DNA of 19,152 nucleotides from Neisseriaceae bacterium (GCA_947441745.1 CANEUJ010000012.1:1-19152); one strand, 5' to 3'. Positions 1 to 6,605 are shown, numbered from the stretch's first letter. The notes: generated by a model from the sequence alone, not told the origin. Translations and numbers: made by a program.

Positions 1-689
1 CCTAAATGTAGAGGAAAGTTACATTTCGCTGCTAGGTCAGAATATACCAAAATCAAATCTTGAACCTGGCTAACTTTACATGAAATAATAATTTTATTTT
101 CGGATAACCCAAGCTCTATTGCTTGTTCTGCACTTTGAAGAGCAGAATGAACCAAAGCATCACGCATTACTTGATTAACATCATTAGGGCTAGATAATTT
201 GGCATTCGTATCCATCATTTGGGCTAATAATTCTTGATCAAGCGAACCCCAGTTTACGCCAATTCTAACTGGTTTATTGTTATCAACTGCAGCTTTGATC
301 ATATAGGCAAATTGCTCATCTCGTCTACTGCCACGACCTACATTTCCTGGGTTAATACGATATTTATCAAGATACTTGCCACACTCAGGGCTTTGTGCTA
401 GGATTTTATGACCATTAAAATGAAAGTCCCCCACAAGAGGTACATTAATTCCCATATCAAGTAAACGATGTTTGATTTCTTTGATTTTACTACCAGCAGC
501 AACAGTGTTTACTGTTAGGCGAACCACTTCAGAACCCGCTTTATAGAGTTCGGCAGTTTGTTTAACAGTAGCTGCTACATCTTCGGTATCAGTATTTGTC
601 ATTGACTGAACTACTATCAGGTGCTTGCTTCCAACTAATATATTTCCAACTTTTACCGATAGAGTTTCGCGACGAATAATCTGTGACAT
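1..689 (-). CDS. ispG: 4-hydroxy-3-methylbut-2-enyl diphosphate synthase (flavodoxin), partial: N-terminal 229 residues
   Basis: IspG is a [4Fe-4S] enzyme of the MEP isoprenoid pathway. It converts methylerythritol cyclodiphosphate to hydroxymethylbutenyl diphosphate. The gene runs off the left edge, so the C-terminal Fe-S domain is outside the window. What is visible is the TIM-barrel part, with VVQSMTNTDTEDVAATV near residue 25, RINPGNVGRGSRRDEQF in the middle, followed by VRIGVNWGSLDQEL. The RIGVNWGSL version is the one I associate with beta- and some gammaproteobacteria. The ATG at 687-689 is chosen because a near-perfect AGGAGG Shine-Dalgarno (694-699 on the complement) precedes it by four bases and because the protein then begins at the usual place. 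It lies 16 bases after the rlmN stop codon and is surely co-transcribed with ndk and rlmN. Identity is secure; only length and C-terminal features are unknown. Confidence 0.95.
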   Translation of the reverse strand, partial: MSQIIRRETLSVKVGNILVGSKHLIVVQSMTNTDTEDVAATVKQTAELYKAGSEVVRLTVNTVAAGSKIKEIKHRLLDMGINVPLVGDFHFNGHKILAQSPECGKYLDKYRINPGNVGRGSRRDEQFAYMIKAAVDNNKPVRIGVNWGSLDQELLAQMMDTNAKLSSPNDVNQVMRDALVHSALQSAEQAIELGLSENKIIISCKVSQVQDLILVYSDLAAKCNFPLHL

Positions 690-705
690 AATACCTCCTA
701 AAACT

Positions 706-1809
706 TTACACTTGTTTGATTACCCCAAAACTACGGGTATTCCATTTTTCTTGACGTTTGGTTTTATCTTTTACTTTACCAACTAATTGACCACAAGCAG
801 CATCAATATCTTCGCCTCTGGTTTTTCTAATAGTAGTTATATATCCACCCTCTTGAAGGATTTTTTGAAATCTAACAATTTGATTACGACTTGAACTATT
901 AAACCCTGAGTTCGGAAATGGATTAAATGGAATAAGATTAAATTTGCATGATATGTCACGAGCCAGTTCTACTAACTCATATGCATGTTCTAATTTATCA
1001 TTTACACCTTCTAGCATTACATATTCAAATGTAACATAATCCTTCGGTGATTTTGCTAAATAACGCCTACAAGCTTCAAGTAACTCTTTAATAGGATACT
1101 TTTTATTAATTGGAATTATAACATCACGAACAGCATCATTTGAAGCATGAAGACTAACGGCTAATGCAACAGGACAATCATCCTTTAGTCTATCAAGAGC
1201 AGGTATAACTCCACTAGTTGATAAGGTTAGTTTCTTTTTAGATAAGTTATAAGCATTATCATCAAGCATGGTTTTCATAGCTGCAACTACATTGGTGTAG
1301 TTTGCTAACGGCTCACCCATACCCATCATAACCACATTGGTTATGAGCTTTTCGCCTTTAGGATCACGCCCAAGACGCTTATTTGCCCACCATAATTGCC
1401 CAACAATCTCACCTGGGGTTAGATTGCGATTAAACCCTTGGCGACCAGTAGAGCAAAATTGACACTCAAGAGCACATCCTACTTGAGAAGATACGCAAAG
1501 AGTACCCCTATCATTATCCGGGATAAATACAGTTTCGATTTTATTATGATTGTCTACTTCAAGAGCCCACTTGATAACACCGTCAGAGGCTTTATTTTCT
1601 GAGACTAATATAGGTACACGTATTTCAGCTACTTCATTTAACTTAGCACGAAGGGTTTTAGCTATATCAGTCATAGCTTCAAAATTGTCAGCCCCATATA
1701 TATGCATCCAACGATACACCTGAATTGCACGAAACTTTTGCTCATTAATACTTGCAAAATATTCGCCTAATTCAGGCAATGTGAAATCAAGTAAATTTAT
1801 CTTAGACAA
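706..1809 (-). CDS. rlmN: Dual-specificity 23S rRNA (A2503-C2) / tRNA (A37-C2) methyltransferase RlmN
   Basis: RlmN is a radical-SAM enzyme that methylates C2 of A2503 in 23S rRNA and of A37 in some tRNAs. The 367-residue product has the family length. The [4Fe-4S]-binding CxxxCxxC is GCALECQFC, with Cys112, Cys116 and Cys119. The seven-residue-upstream Cys105 and the C-terminal Cys339 (in RGEDIDAACGQL) match the pair of E. coli catalytic cysteines Cys118 and Cys355, so the methyl-transfer chemistry looks intact. GMGEPLAN (163-170) is the SAM-binding motif. The gene sits 21 bases after ndk and 16 bases before ispG on the same strand. In many betaproteobacteria a pilF-like TPR gene and a rodZ-like gene separate rlmN from ispG; here nothing does. 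Confidence 0.97.
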   Translation of the reverse strand: MSKINLLDFTLPELGEYFASINEQKFRAIQVYRWMHIYGADNFEAMTDIAKTLRAKLNEVAEIRVPILVSENKASDGVIKWALEVDNHNKIETVFIPDNDRGTLCVSSQVGCALECQFCSTGRQGFNRNLTPGEIVGQLWWANKRLGRDPKGEKLITNVVMMGMGEPLANYTNVVAAMKTMLDDNAYNLSKKKLTLSTSGVIPALDRLKDDCPVALAVSLHASNDAVRDVIIPINKKYPIKELLEACRRYLAKSPKDYVTFEYVMLEGVNDKLEHAYELVELARDISCKFNLIPFNPFPNSGFNSSSRNQIVRFQKILQEGGYITTIRKTRGEDIDAACGQLVGKVKDKTKRQEKWNTRSFGVIKQV

Positions 1810-1830
1810 TTTATAGATATTCTTTATAAA

Positions 1831-2262
1831 TTAGCGTGTACGAGTATATACTTCATCTGCAGCAAAGAAATAAGCTATTTCATTTTTTGCATTATCTAAA
1901 CTATCAGAGCCGTGTACGGCATTTTCATCAATACTTGATGCAAAATCAGCACGAATAGTACCCACTGCTGCATCTTTTGGATTAGTGGCTCCCATAATTT
2001 TACGGTGCTTTTCCACTGCATCTTCACCTTCTAATACCTGAATAATTACTGGGCCTGAAATCATAAAGCTAACTAAATCTTTAAAGAAAGGACGATCTTT
2101 GTGAACCGCATAAAAACCTGATGCATCTTCAATAGATAAATGCTTCATTTTAGCAGCAATAATTTTTAGACCATTTGCTTCAAAACGCGAATAAATTTGT
2201 CCAATTACATTTTTAGCAACTGCATCTGGTTTGATTATCGATAATGTACGCTGTACTGTCAT
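1831..2262 (-). CDS. ndk: Nucleoside diphosphate kinase
   Basis: Ndk transfers the gamma phosphate of ATP to nucleoside diphosphates through a phosphohistidine and balances the NTP pools. The product has 143 residues, the normal bacterial length. The active-site signature NAVHGSDS is complete, with the phosphorylated histidine at His117. The N-terminal RTLSIIKPDAV is the standard opening strand plus the P-loop-like lysine. The ATG is preceded by AGGAG about seven bases upstream. It follows folA by 56 bases, which contain two TATAAT hexamers, so it may have its own promoter. rlmN follows after 21 bases. No unusual residues seen. Confidence 0.98.
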   Translation of the reverse strand: MTVQRTLSIIKPDAVAKNVIGQIYSRFEANGLKIIAAKMKHLSIEDASGFYAVHKDRPFFKDLVSFMISGPVIIQVLEGEDAVEKHRKIMGATNPKDAAVGTIRADFASSIDENAVHGSDSLDNAKNEIAYFFAADEVYTRTR

Positions 2263-2282
2263 AAAAAACTCCTAAATTAAAT

Positions 2283-2304
2283 ATTATAATAACCCAATAT
2301 TATA
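2283..2304 (-). promoter_or_regulatory. Possible ndk promoter: two TATAAT hexamers
   Basis: In the 56-base folA-ndk gap the minus strand carries two exact TATAAT hexamers, at 2299-2304 and 2283-2288. I could not place a convincing -35 box at normal spacing for either one. Because AT-rich DNA yields such hexamers by chance, this is a weak call; readthrough from folA is an equal possibility. Confidence 0.3.
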
Positions 2305-2318
2305 CAATACTTTGAATA

Positions 2319-2810
2319 TCAATGCTTACGAATATACTCATTGAAGCTACATTTAATACCGTTTTTAGCAATAATTTCTTGATGACTTACTCTTTGCCAT
2401 TGATTAGCTTCTATTTCTGGGAAAAAAGCATTAGGATTGTCAACAGCAATATCAACTATAGTAATATGAAGACAGCTAGCAATTGCTAGAGTTTGCTTAA
2501 ACACCTCCCCACCACCGATAATACATACTTCATCTTGACTCTCAACAAGCGTTAATGCTTCATCAATACTAGATACCACTTCAACCCCAACATGAGACCA
2601 ACAAGTGTTTCTAGTAATAACGATATTTTTGCGTCCTGGTAGCACCCTCCCTATTGATTCAAATGTTTTTCTACCCATGATTATAGGCTTACCTAAGGTG
2701 GTTTTTTTAAAATAAGCTAAATCCTCAGGTATATGCCATGGCAATTGATTATTTACTCCAATCACTCTATCTTTATTCATAGCAACTACCAATGTAATTT
2801 TTGTTTGCAA
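2319..2810 (-). CDS. folA: Dihydrofolate reductase, TTG start
   Basis: FolA reduces dihydrofolate to tetrahydrofolate with NADPH. The 163-residue protein shows the hallmarks of chromosomal DHFR: the first strand with VVAMNKDRVIG, the LPWHIPEDLAYFK segment whose Asp30 corresponds to catalytic Asp27 of E. coli, then IIMGRKTFESIG and LPGRKNIVITR for NADPH binding, and CIIGGGEVF (96-104). The start is a TTG at 2808-2810: an in-frame TAG lies only 12 bases upstream, and the first ATG in frame (codon 11) would delete the first beta strand. GGGG lies about six bases before the TTG as a usable ribosome binding site. The gene is the first of the leftward group folA-ndk-rlmN-ispG. Its promoter must lie in the repeat-bearing region to its right; I could not identify it. 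Confidence 0.95.
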   Translation of the reverse strand: MQTKITLVVAMNKDRVIGVNNQLPWHIPEDLAYFKKTTLGKPIIMGRKTFESIGRVLPGRKNIVITRNTCWSHVGVEVVSSIDEALTLVESQDEVCIIGGGEVFKQTLAIASCLHITIVDIAVDNPNAFFPEIEANQWQRVSHQEIIAKNGIKCSFNEYIRKH

Positions 2811-2882
2811 TCCTATCCCCTACAAGAGCTCATTACTGTAAAAACATCTAAAATAAAAACCACAAATGCAGAATATATTAGG

Positions 2883-2935
2883 GCATGGATTCCAAACTCG
2901 TGACGAAGCGGCGACAAGTTTTTGTTTGGAATGAC
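2883..2935 (+). repeat. Palindromic repeat element, copy A
   Basis: The element starts with GCATGGATTCC and ends with TTTTTGTTTGGAATGAC. ATTCCAAAC (2889-2897) and GTTTGGAAT (2924-2932) form a perfect nine-base inverted repeat around a GC-richer centre. The ends match copy B (inverted, 2948-3044) and copy C (12141-12199). It is non-coding and stands out from the AT-rich surroundings. Confidence 0.75.
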
Positions 2936-2947
2936 AGAAAGTGGGGC

Positions 2948-3023
2948 GTCATCCCAGACAAAAACATGATGCTGCCTAAATCTTCCAATGTCATCCCAGA
3001 CAAAAACATGATGCTGCCTAAAT
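2948..3023. repeat. Exact 34-base direct repeat, two copies, period 42
   Basis: The 34-base unit at 2948-2981 recurs without mismatch at 2990-3023, separated by eight bases. It begins GTCATCCCAGACAAAAAC and ends GATGCTGCCTAAAT. The duplication lies wholly inside element B and repeats its terminal half, which suggests a recent slippage or recombination event within the element. Confidence 0.9.
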
Positions 3024-3044
3024 GTGAATCTGGGATCCACATGC
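2948..3044 (-). repeat. Palindromic repeat element, copy B, with an internal duplication
   Basis: Read on the minus strand it begins GCATGTGGATCCCAGA and ends TTTTTGTCTGGGATGAC, the same end sequences as copies A and C. ATCCCAGA and TCTGGGAT form the terminal inverted repeat (3029-3036 against 2951-2958 or 2993-3000). It faces copy A across 12 bases, so the two make a larger inverted pair. Confidence 0.75.
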
Positions 3045-3120
3045 ATTAATAGTTTTTTATTTCCAACAGTTAATGGCAATTAACTAACCCTATATAGTAA
3101 CATTTTTTTAAGTTCAAACA

Positions 3121-3129
3121 TGTTATAAT
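3121..3129 (+). promoter_or_regulatory. Extended -10 promoter for bcp
   Basis: TGTTATAAT is an exact extended -10 (TGnTATAAT) 27 bases before the bcp ATG. No good -35 box stands upstream, which is common for extended -10 promoters. AGAGGA follows as ribosome binding site. Confidence 0.6.
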
Positions 3130-3155
3130 TACGTAGATTTTTTAAAGAGGATATT

Positions 3156-3593
3156 ATGTTGGATTTTACATTACCCGCTAATACGGGAGAATACTTTACT
3201 TTATCAACCACAGATAAACCTATCGTACTATTTTTTTATCCACGAGATAACACTCCAGGTTGTACTATAGAAAACCAAGATTTTGCAAAACTAAATTCAG
3301 AGTTTGACAAGTTAGGATACTTGGTAATTGGAGTGTCACGAGACAGTATCAAATCACATTGTAAATTTGCTGAGAAATTTGCACTTCCTTTCATTCTTTT
3401 AGCAGATGTTGATGAAACCGTATGTAATTTATTTAACGTAATGAAAGACAAAAACATGTATGGTAAAAAGGTACGTGGAATTGAAAGAAGCACTTTTATT
3501 ATCGACAACAAAAAAAGTATAGTCAAGGAATGGCGTAAGGTAAGTGTTGAAGGACATGCTGAAGAAGTTTTAAATTTCATCAAAAGTATTTGA
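3156..3593 (+). CDS. bcp: Thioredoxin-dependent thiol peroxidase, Bcp/PrxQ family
   Basis: This peroxiredoxin reduces hydrogen peroxide and organic hydroperoxides at the expense of thioredoxin. The 145-residue thioredoxin fold carries FFYPRDNTPGCT with the peroxidatic cysteine at Cys36, and the conserved KNMYGKKVRGIERSTFIID segment. E. coli Bcp has its resolving cysteine five residues after the peroxidatic one; here that position (41) is glutamine. Cys69 (SHCKFAEKF), in the helix where some PrxQ proteins place the resolving cysteine, is a possible substitute, and Cys90 lines up with a non-essential E. coli cysteine. So an atypical 2-Cys or 1-Cys mechanism is possible. The ATG follows AAAGAGGATATT, a clear ribosome binding site, and an extended -10 promoter. 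The TGA stop lies inside the -35 box of the downstream tRNA promoter. No regulator site was seen. Confidence 0.93.
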   Translation: MLDFTLPANTGEYFTLSTTDKPIVLFFYPRDNTPGCTIENQDFAKLNSEFDKLGYLVIGVSRDSIKSHCKFAEKFALPFILLADVDETVCNLFNVMKDKNMYGKKVRGIERSTFIIDNKKSIVKEWRKVSVEGHAEEVLNFIKSI

Positions 3594-3619
3594 CTAAAGG
3601 GATGATTGCGTAATATAAT
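3590..3619 (+). promoter_or_regulatory. Sigma-70 promoter of tRNA-Leu with GC-rich discriminator
   Basis: TTGACT (3590-3595), an 18-base spacer and TATAAT (3614-3619) make a near-consensus promoter. The -35 overlaps the bcp stop codon. The -10 is followed by TAGCCCC, a GC-rich discriminator typical of stable RNA promoters under stringent control. Expected start is near 3626, about 15 bases before the tRNA. Confidence 0.8.
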
Positions 3620-3640
3620 TAGCCCCTTATCGTTTCAAAA

Positions 3641-3727
3641 GCCGAAATGGTGGAACTGGTAGACGCGCCGGACTCAAAATCCGGTTCTAGCAATAGAGTG
3701 TGGGTTCAAGTCCCACTTTCGGCACCA
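3641..3727 (+). tRNA. tRNA-Leu (anticodon CAA), CCA encoded
   Basis: The seven-pair acceptor stem is GCCGAAA with TTTCGGC (3717-3723), followed by discriminator A and an encoded CCA (3725-3727). The anticodon stem CCGGA/TCCGG (3668-3672, 3680-3684) encloses the loop CTCAAAA, giving anticodon CAA at 3675-3677, which reads UUG. The D-arm contains GGTAGAC, as in other tRNA-Leu. A long variable arm, near TCTAGCAATAGA, marks it as a class II tRNA. The T-arm is GTGGG-TTCAAGT-CCCAC. It resembles E. coli leuX. I see no terminator between it and rfbC, 31 bases on. Confidence 0.97.
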
Positions 3728-3758
3728 CACGTGAATTTATTTTTCAAGAGTTATAAAA

Positions 3759-4313
3759 ATGGAGTTTATTCCAAGTAGTATCCCTGAAGTAATTTTAATT
3801 AAACCACAAGCATTTGGTGATTCCCGTGGTTTTTTTCTAGAAAGCTATAAAAAAACTCTCTTTGAAAAAAACGGTATAAAAACAGACTTTGTTCAAGATA
3901 ATCACTCAATGTCATCTCGAGGTGTGCTTCGTGGTCTACATTACCAATTAGCACCCAAAGCACAAGGTAAATTAGTACGCTGTATTCGTGGCTCAGTATT
4001 TGATGTGGCGGTTGATATTCGTGTTAATTCACCTTCTTTTGGTAAATGGGTGGGCTATGAATTATCAAGTGATAACAAACAAATGCTATGGATACCTGAA
4101 GGCTTTGCCCATGGCTTTATTACTTTAGAAGATAATACCGAATTCTTATACAAAACCACCAATGAATATGCTCCTGAATTTGATAGGGGAATACAATATA
4201 ATGATCCATCAATTGGCATTAAATGGCCCAACATATGCCAATTATCACTATCTGATAAAGATAAAAAACAACCGACATTAAAAGACGCTGAAATTAACTT
4301 TATATATGGCTGA
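3759..4313 (+). CDS. rfbC: dTDP-4-dehydrorhamnose 3,5-epimerase
   Basis: RfbC (RmlC) performs the third step of dTDP-L-rhamnose synthesis, the double epimerisation of dTDP-4-keto-6-deoxyglucose, supplying rhamnose for surface polysaccharide. The 184-residue cupin protein has FGDSRGFFLESY (19-30), VLRGLHYQ with the catalytic base His61, Lys71, WIPEGFAHGF (111-120) and the catalytic Tyr131 in FLYKTTNEYAPEFDRG. Length is normal. The ATG has only a weak AAGAG upstream. No promoter is evident in the 31 bases after tRNA-Leu, so transcription may read through from the tRNA. rfbD follows after three bases. The other pathway genes, rfbA and rfbB, are not in the window. Confidence 0.96.
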   Translation: MEFIPSSIPEVILIKPQAFGDSRGFFLESYKKTLFEKNGIKTDFVQDNHSMSSRGVLRGLHYQLAPKAQGKLVRCIRGSVFDVAVDIRVNSPSFGKWVGYELSSDNKQMLWIPEGFAHGFITLEDNTEFLYKTTNEYAPEFDRGIQYNDPSIGIKWPNICQLSLSDKDKKQPTLKDAEINFIYG

Positions 4314-4316
4314 ATA

Positions 4317-5183
4317 ATGACAAAAATTATAGTTTTAGGTAGTAATGGACAACTAGGATCTGATCTTATCAAAATATTACCAAGTTCGGTTAATACAGTT
4401 ATTAGTCTAAACAGAAATGATTTTGATGTAACAAATGGTGATATTGAATTACAACTTAGTCAATACGCTAATAGTAACTATATAATAAACACTATAGCTA
4501 CAACCAATGTAGATAATTGTGAAGACAACCCAGAACTAGCATTTAATATCAATAGTGCTTTTGTAACTCATTTAGCCAAATTTTGTAATAAACATAATAT
4601 TATACTTATTCATATTTCAACTGACTATGTATTTGATGGACAAAAAACCACTCCTTACGTGGAAGAAGACATCCCAAACCCTCTTAATGTCTATGGACTA
4701 TCAAAATATGCTGGTGAAGTAGCTATAAAAAACAATATAAAGAACTATTTTATCTTACGTGTAGCGTCACTTTTTGGAATTGCTGGAGCATCAGGTAAAG
4801 GTGGCAATTTTGTAACTACGATGACTCGTCTAGCCAAAGAAAAAGATAGCTTCACGGTAATTAATGACCAATACACCTGCCCTACTCATACTCTTGATAT
4901 AGCAAAAGCTATAAAAGCTTTAATTGATAAGGAAGTAACTGAGTATGGAATCTATAACTGTGTAAGTAGCAGCTCTTGTAGTTGGTTTGAATTTACGAAA
5001 GCAATTTTAAGACTAAATAATCTTGATACAAATAAAGTTAAGCCAATTAGTTATAAAGACTACTCATTTAAAGCCAATAGACCACAATATGGCATACTCG
5101 ACACTAAGAAACTAAGTAAGTATTATCAGATGCCAGATTATAAAAGTGCCTTAGGAGAATTTCTTCAACTAAAGCACAATTAG
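4317..5183 (+). CDS. rfbD: dTDP-4-dehydrorhamnose reductase
   Basis: RfbD (RmlD) reduces dTDP-4-keto-L-rhamnose to dTDP-L-rhamnose with NAD(P)H, the last step of the pathway. The 288-residue extended short-chain dehydrogenase has the Rossmann motif VLGSNGQLG (6-14), STDYVFDG (101-108) and the catalytic YGLSK with Tyr126 and Lys130. RVASLFG and the TCPTHTLDIA segment (187-196) are also typical. It starts three bases after the rfbC stop and is translationally coupled to it, as no strong ribosome binding site is seen. Its stop is three bases from the stop of the convergent lpd gene, leaving no room for a separate terminator. Confidence 0.95.
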   Translation: MTKIIVLGSNGQLGSDLIKILPSSVNTVISLNRNDFDVTNGDIELQLSQYANSNYIINTIATTNVDNCEDNPELAFNINSAFVTHLAKFCNKHNIILIHISTDYVFDGQKTTPYVEEDIPNPLNVYGLSKYAGEVAIKNNIKNYFILRVASLFGIAGASGKGGNFVTTMTRLAKEKDSFTVINDQYTCPTHTLDIAKAIKALIDKEVTEYGIYNCVSSSSCSWFEFTKAILRLNNLDTNKVKPISYKDYSFKANRPQYGILDTKKLSKYYQMPDYKSALGEFLQLKHN

Positions 5184-5186
5184 TTT

Positions 5187-6605
5187 TTAGCCATGAAGCT
5201 GACGGTTATCACAAGCAAGAGCCGCTTCGTGAATAACTTCAGATAGCGACGGATGAGCATGAATAATACGTGCTAGATCTTCAGAACTTGCCATGAACTC
5301 CATAGCAACTACTGCTTCACTGATTAACTCAGACACAAAAGGTCCAACCATATGTACCCCAAGTATCCTATCAGTAGTTTCATCAGCTAAGATTTTAACA
5401 AATCCAACATTGTTACCAAGTCCCAAAGCACGACCGTTTGCCATAAAACTAGCGACACCTTTTTTGTAAGCTATTCCAGCATCTTTCAACTGCTGTTCAG
5501 TTTTACCTACCCAGGCAACTTCTGGTTCAGTATAAATAACCCACGGCACCGTATTAAAATCAAAATGTGGATGCTGCCCAGCGATTCGCTCAGCAACTAT
5601 AATACCCTCATCACTAGCTTTATGAGCTAACATAGGACCACGCACACAGTCCCCAATTGCCCATACATTTGCTAAATTGGTACGACATTCATCATCAACC
5701 ACAATAAAACCACGCTCATCTACTTTTAAACCAATGGCTTCAGAATTTAGCCCTATGGTATTTGGAATACGCCCAACAGCTACCATTAGTTTATCTGCAA
5801 CTAATGTTTTTTGTTCACCAGCTTCTTCATAATTAATCGTTACTTTATTAGCTTTTTCGCTAATTTCACCAATCTTAATGCCTGTTTTAATTACTAAGCC
5901 TTGTTTAGTTAGGTTTTTGTGAAGCTCTTTAGATACTTGCTCATCAGCAGCACCCAAAAACTTATCCATAGCCTCAAGAACAGTTACCTTAGCTCCAAGA
6001 CGTAGCCATACGCTACCCATCTCAAGCCCAATAACTCCAGCACCAATAACACATAGTTCTTCTGGAACTTTATTAAGACTTAATGCACCTTCATTATCAA
6101 TTATATTTTTGTTATCAGTTTTTATTTGTGGCAGCATACGTGGATTAGAACCAGTTGCAACTATAACATGAGTAGAAGATACTTCTTGCTTGCTTCCTTT
6201 ATCATCAATACTAATAGTCCATTTTCCATCATTGTTAGACACAAAACTAGCCCAACCATGCAATTCAGTAATTTTATTTTTTTTAAATAAAAACGAAATT
6301 CCACCAGCATTTTTATCAATTATAGTCTCTTTACGCGATAACATCTTTGCTATATCAATTTTGGGGTTACTACAAGTAATACCATGATCAGCAAATGAAT
6401 GCGTCAGTTGTGCATAATTCTCTGACGATTGTAATAATGCTTTTGAAGGGATACAACCTACATTTAGACATGTCCCACCAAGAGAGTATTTACTATTTCG
6501 TACAAACCCATCAACACATGCAACCTTAAATCCAAGTTGAGCAGCACGAATTGCAGCAATATAGCCACCAGGGCCACCACCGATAACTAATACATCAAAA
6601 TTCAT
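5187..6605 (-). CDS. lpd: Dihydrolipoyl dehydrogenase (E3 of 2-oxoacid dehydrogenase complexes)
   Basis: Lpd reoxidises the dihydrolipoyl arm of E2 and passes electrons through a disulfide and FAD to NAD+. The 472-residue protein has the FAD-binding GGGPGG (9-14), the redox pair in GGTCLNVGCIPSK (Cys46, Cys51), the NAD-binding VIGAGVIGLEMG, the second FAD motif WAIGDCVRGPMLAHKA, and the catalytic HPSLSE with His451 and Glu456. GGAG stands about ten bases before the ATG. It is downstream of sucB (59-base gap containing a strong hairpin), so it is most likely the E3 of 2-oxoglutarate dehydrogenase; it may also serve pyruvate dehydrogenase or glycine cleavage. The N-terminal segment around SKYSLGGTC resembles the betaproteobacterial OdhL form. 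Confidence 0.97.
   Translation of the reverse strand: MNFDVLVIGGGPGGYIAAIRAAQLGFKVACVDGFVRNSKYSLGGTCLNVGCIPSKALLQSSENYAQLTHSFADHGITCSNPKIDIAKMLSRKETIIDKNAGGISFLFKKNKITELHGWASFVSNNDGKWTISIDDKGSKQEVSSTHVIVATGSNPRMLPQIKTDNKNIIDNEGALSLNKVPEELCVIGAGVIGLEMGSVWLRLGAKVTVLEAMDKFLGAADEQVSKELHKNLTKQGLVIKTGIKIGEISEKANKVTINYEEAGEQKTLVADKLMVAVGRIPNTIGLNSEAIGLKVDERGFIVVDDECRTNLANVWAIGDCVRGPMLAHKASDEGIIVAERIAGQHPHFDFNTVPWVIYTEPEVAWVGKTEQQLKDAGIAYKKGVASFMANGRALGLGNNVGFVKILADETTDRILGVHMVGPFVSELISEAVVAMEFMASSEDLARIIHAHPSLSEVIHEAALACDNRQLHG

Larger units (their letters stand above)
2811..3155. other. Intergenic region between divergent folA and bcp, filled by palindromic repeats
   Basis: This 345-base stretch has no gene I can support. 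About half of it consists of two short palindromic repeat elements in inverted orientation (listed separately), and the right end carries the bcp promoter and ribosome binding site. An open frame on the minus strand (2813-3079) exists only because the repeat unit is read through twice, and it has no sign of being a protein. Confidence 0.7.

Noticed and set aside
2948..3023. Two 34-base direct repeats considered as a minimal CRISPR array
   Set aside because: Only two units, a spacer of eight bases, no cas genes nearby, and the unit is part of the dispersed palindromic element.
2813..3079. Open frame on the minus strand with a repeated RFRQHHVFVWDD peptide
   Set aside because: It is produced by reading through the duplicated non-coding repeat; it has no ribosome binding site, no family resemblance, and its start lies in the bcp upstream region.
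3236..3583. 115-codon open frame antisense to bcp
   Set aside because: It is a shadow of a well-conserved gene, with no ribosome binding site and no recognisable domain.
3641..3758. tRNA-Leu as an integration site with rfbCD as an island edge
   Set aside because: No integrase, no second copy of the tRNA 3' end, and no base-composition break is visible in the window.
4055..4372. 105-codon open frame antisense to rfbC/rfbD
   Set aside because: It overlaps two conserved genes entirely and shows no protein family features.
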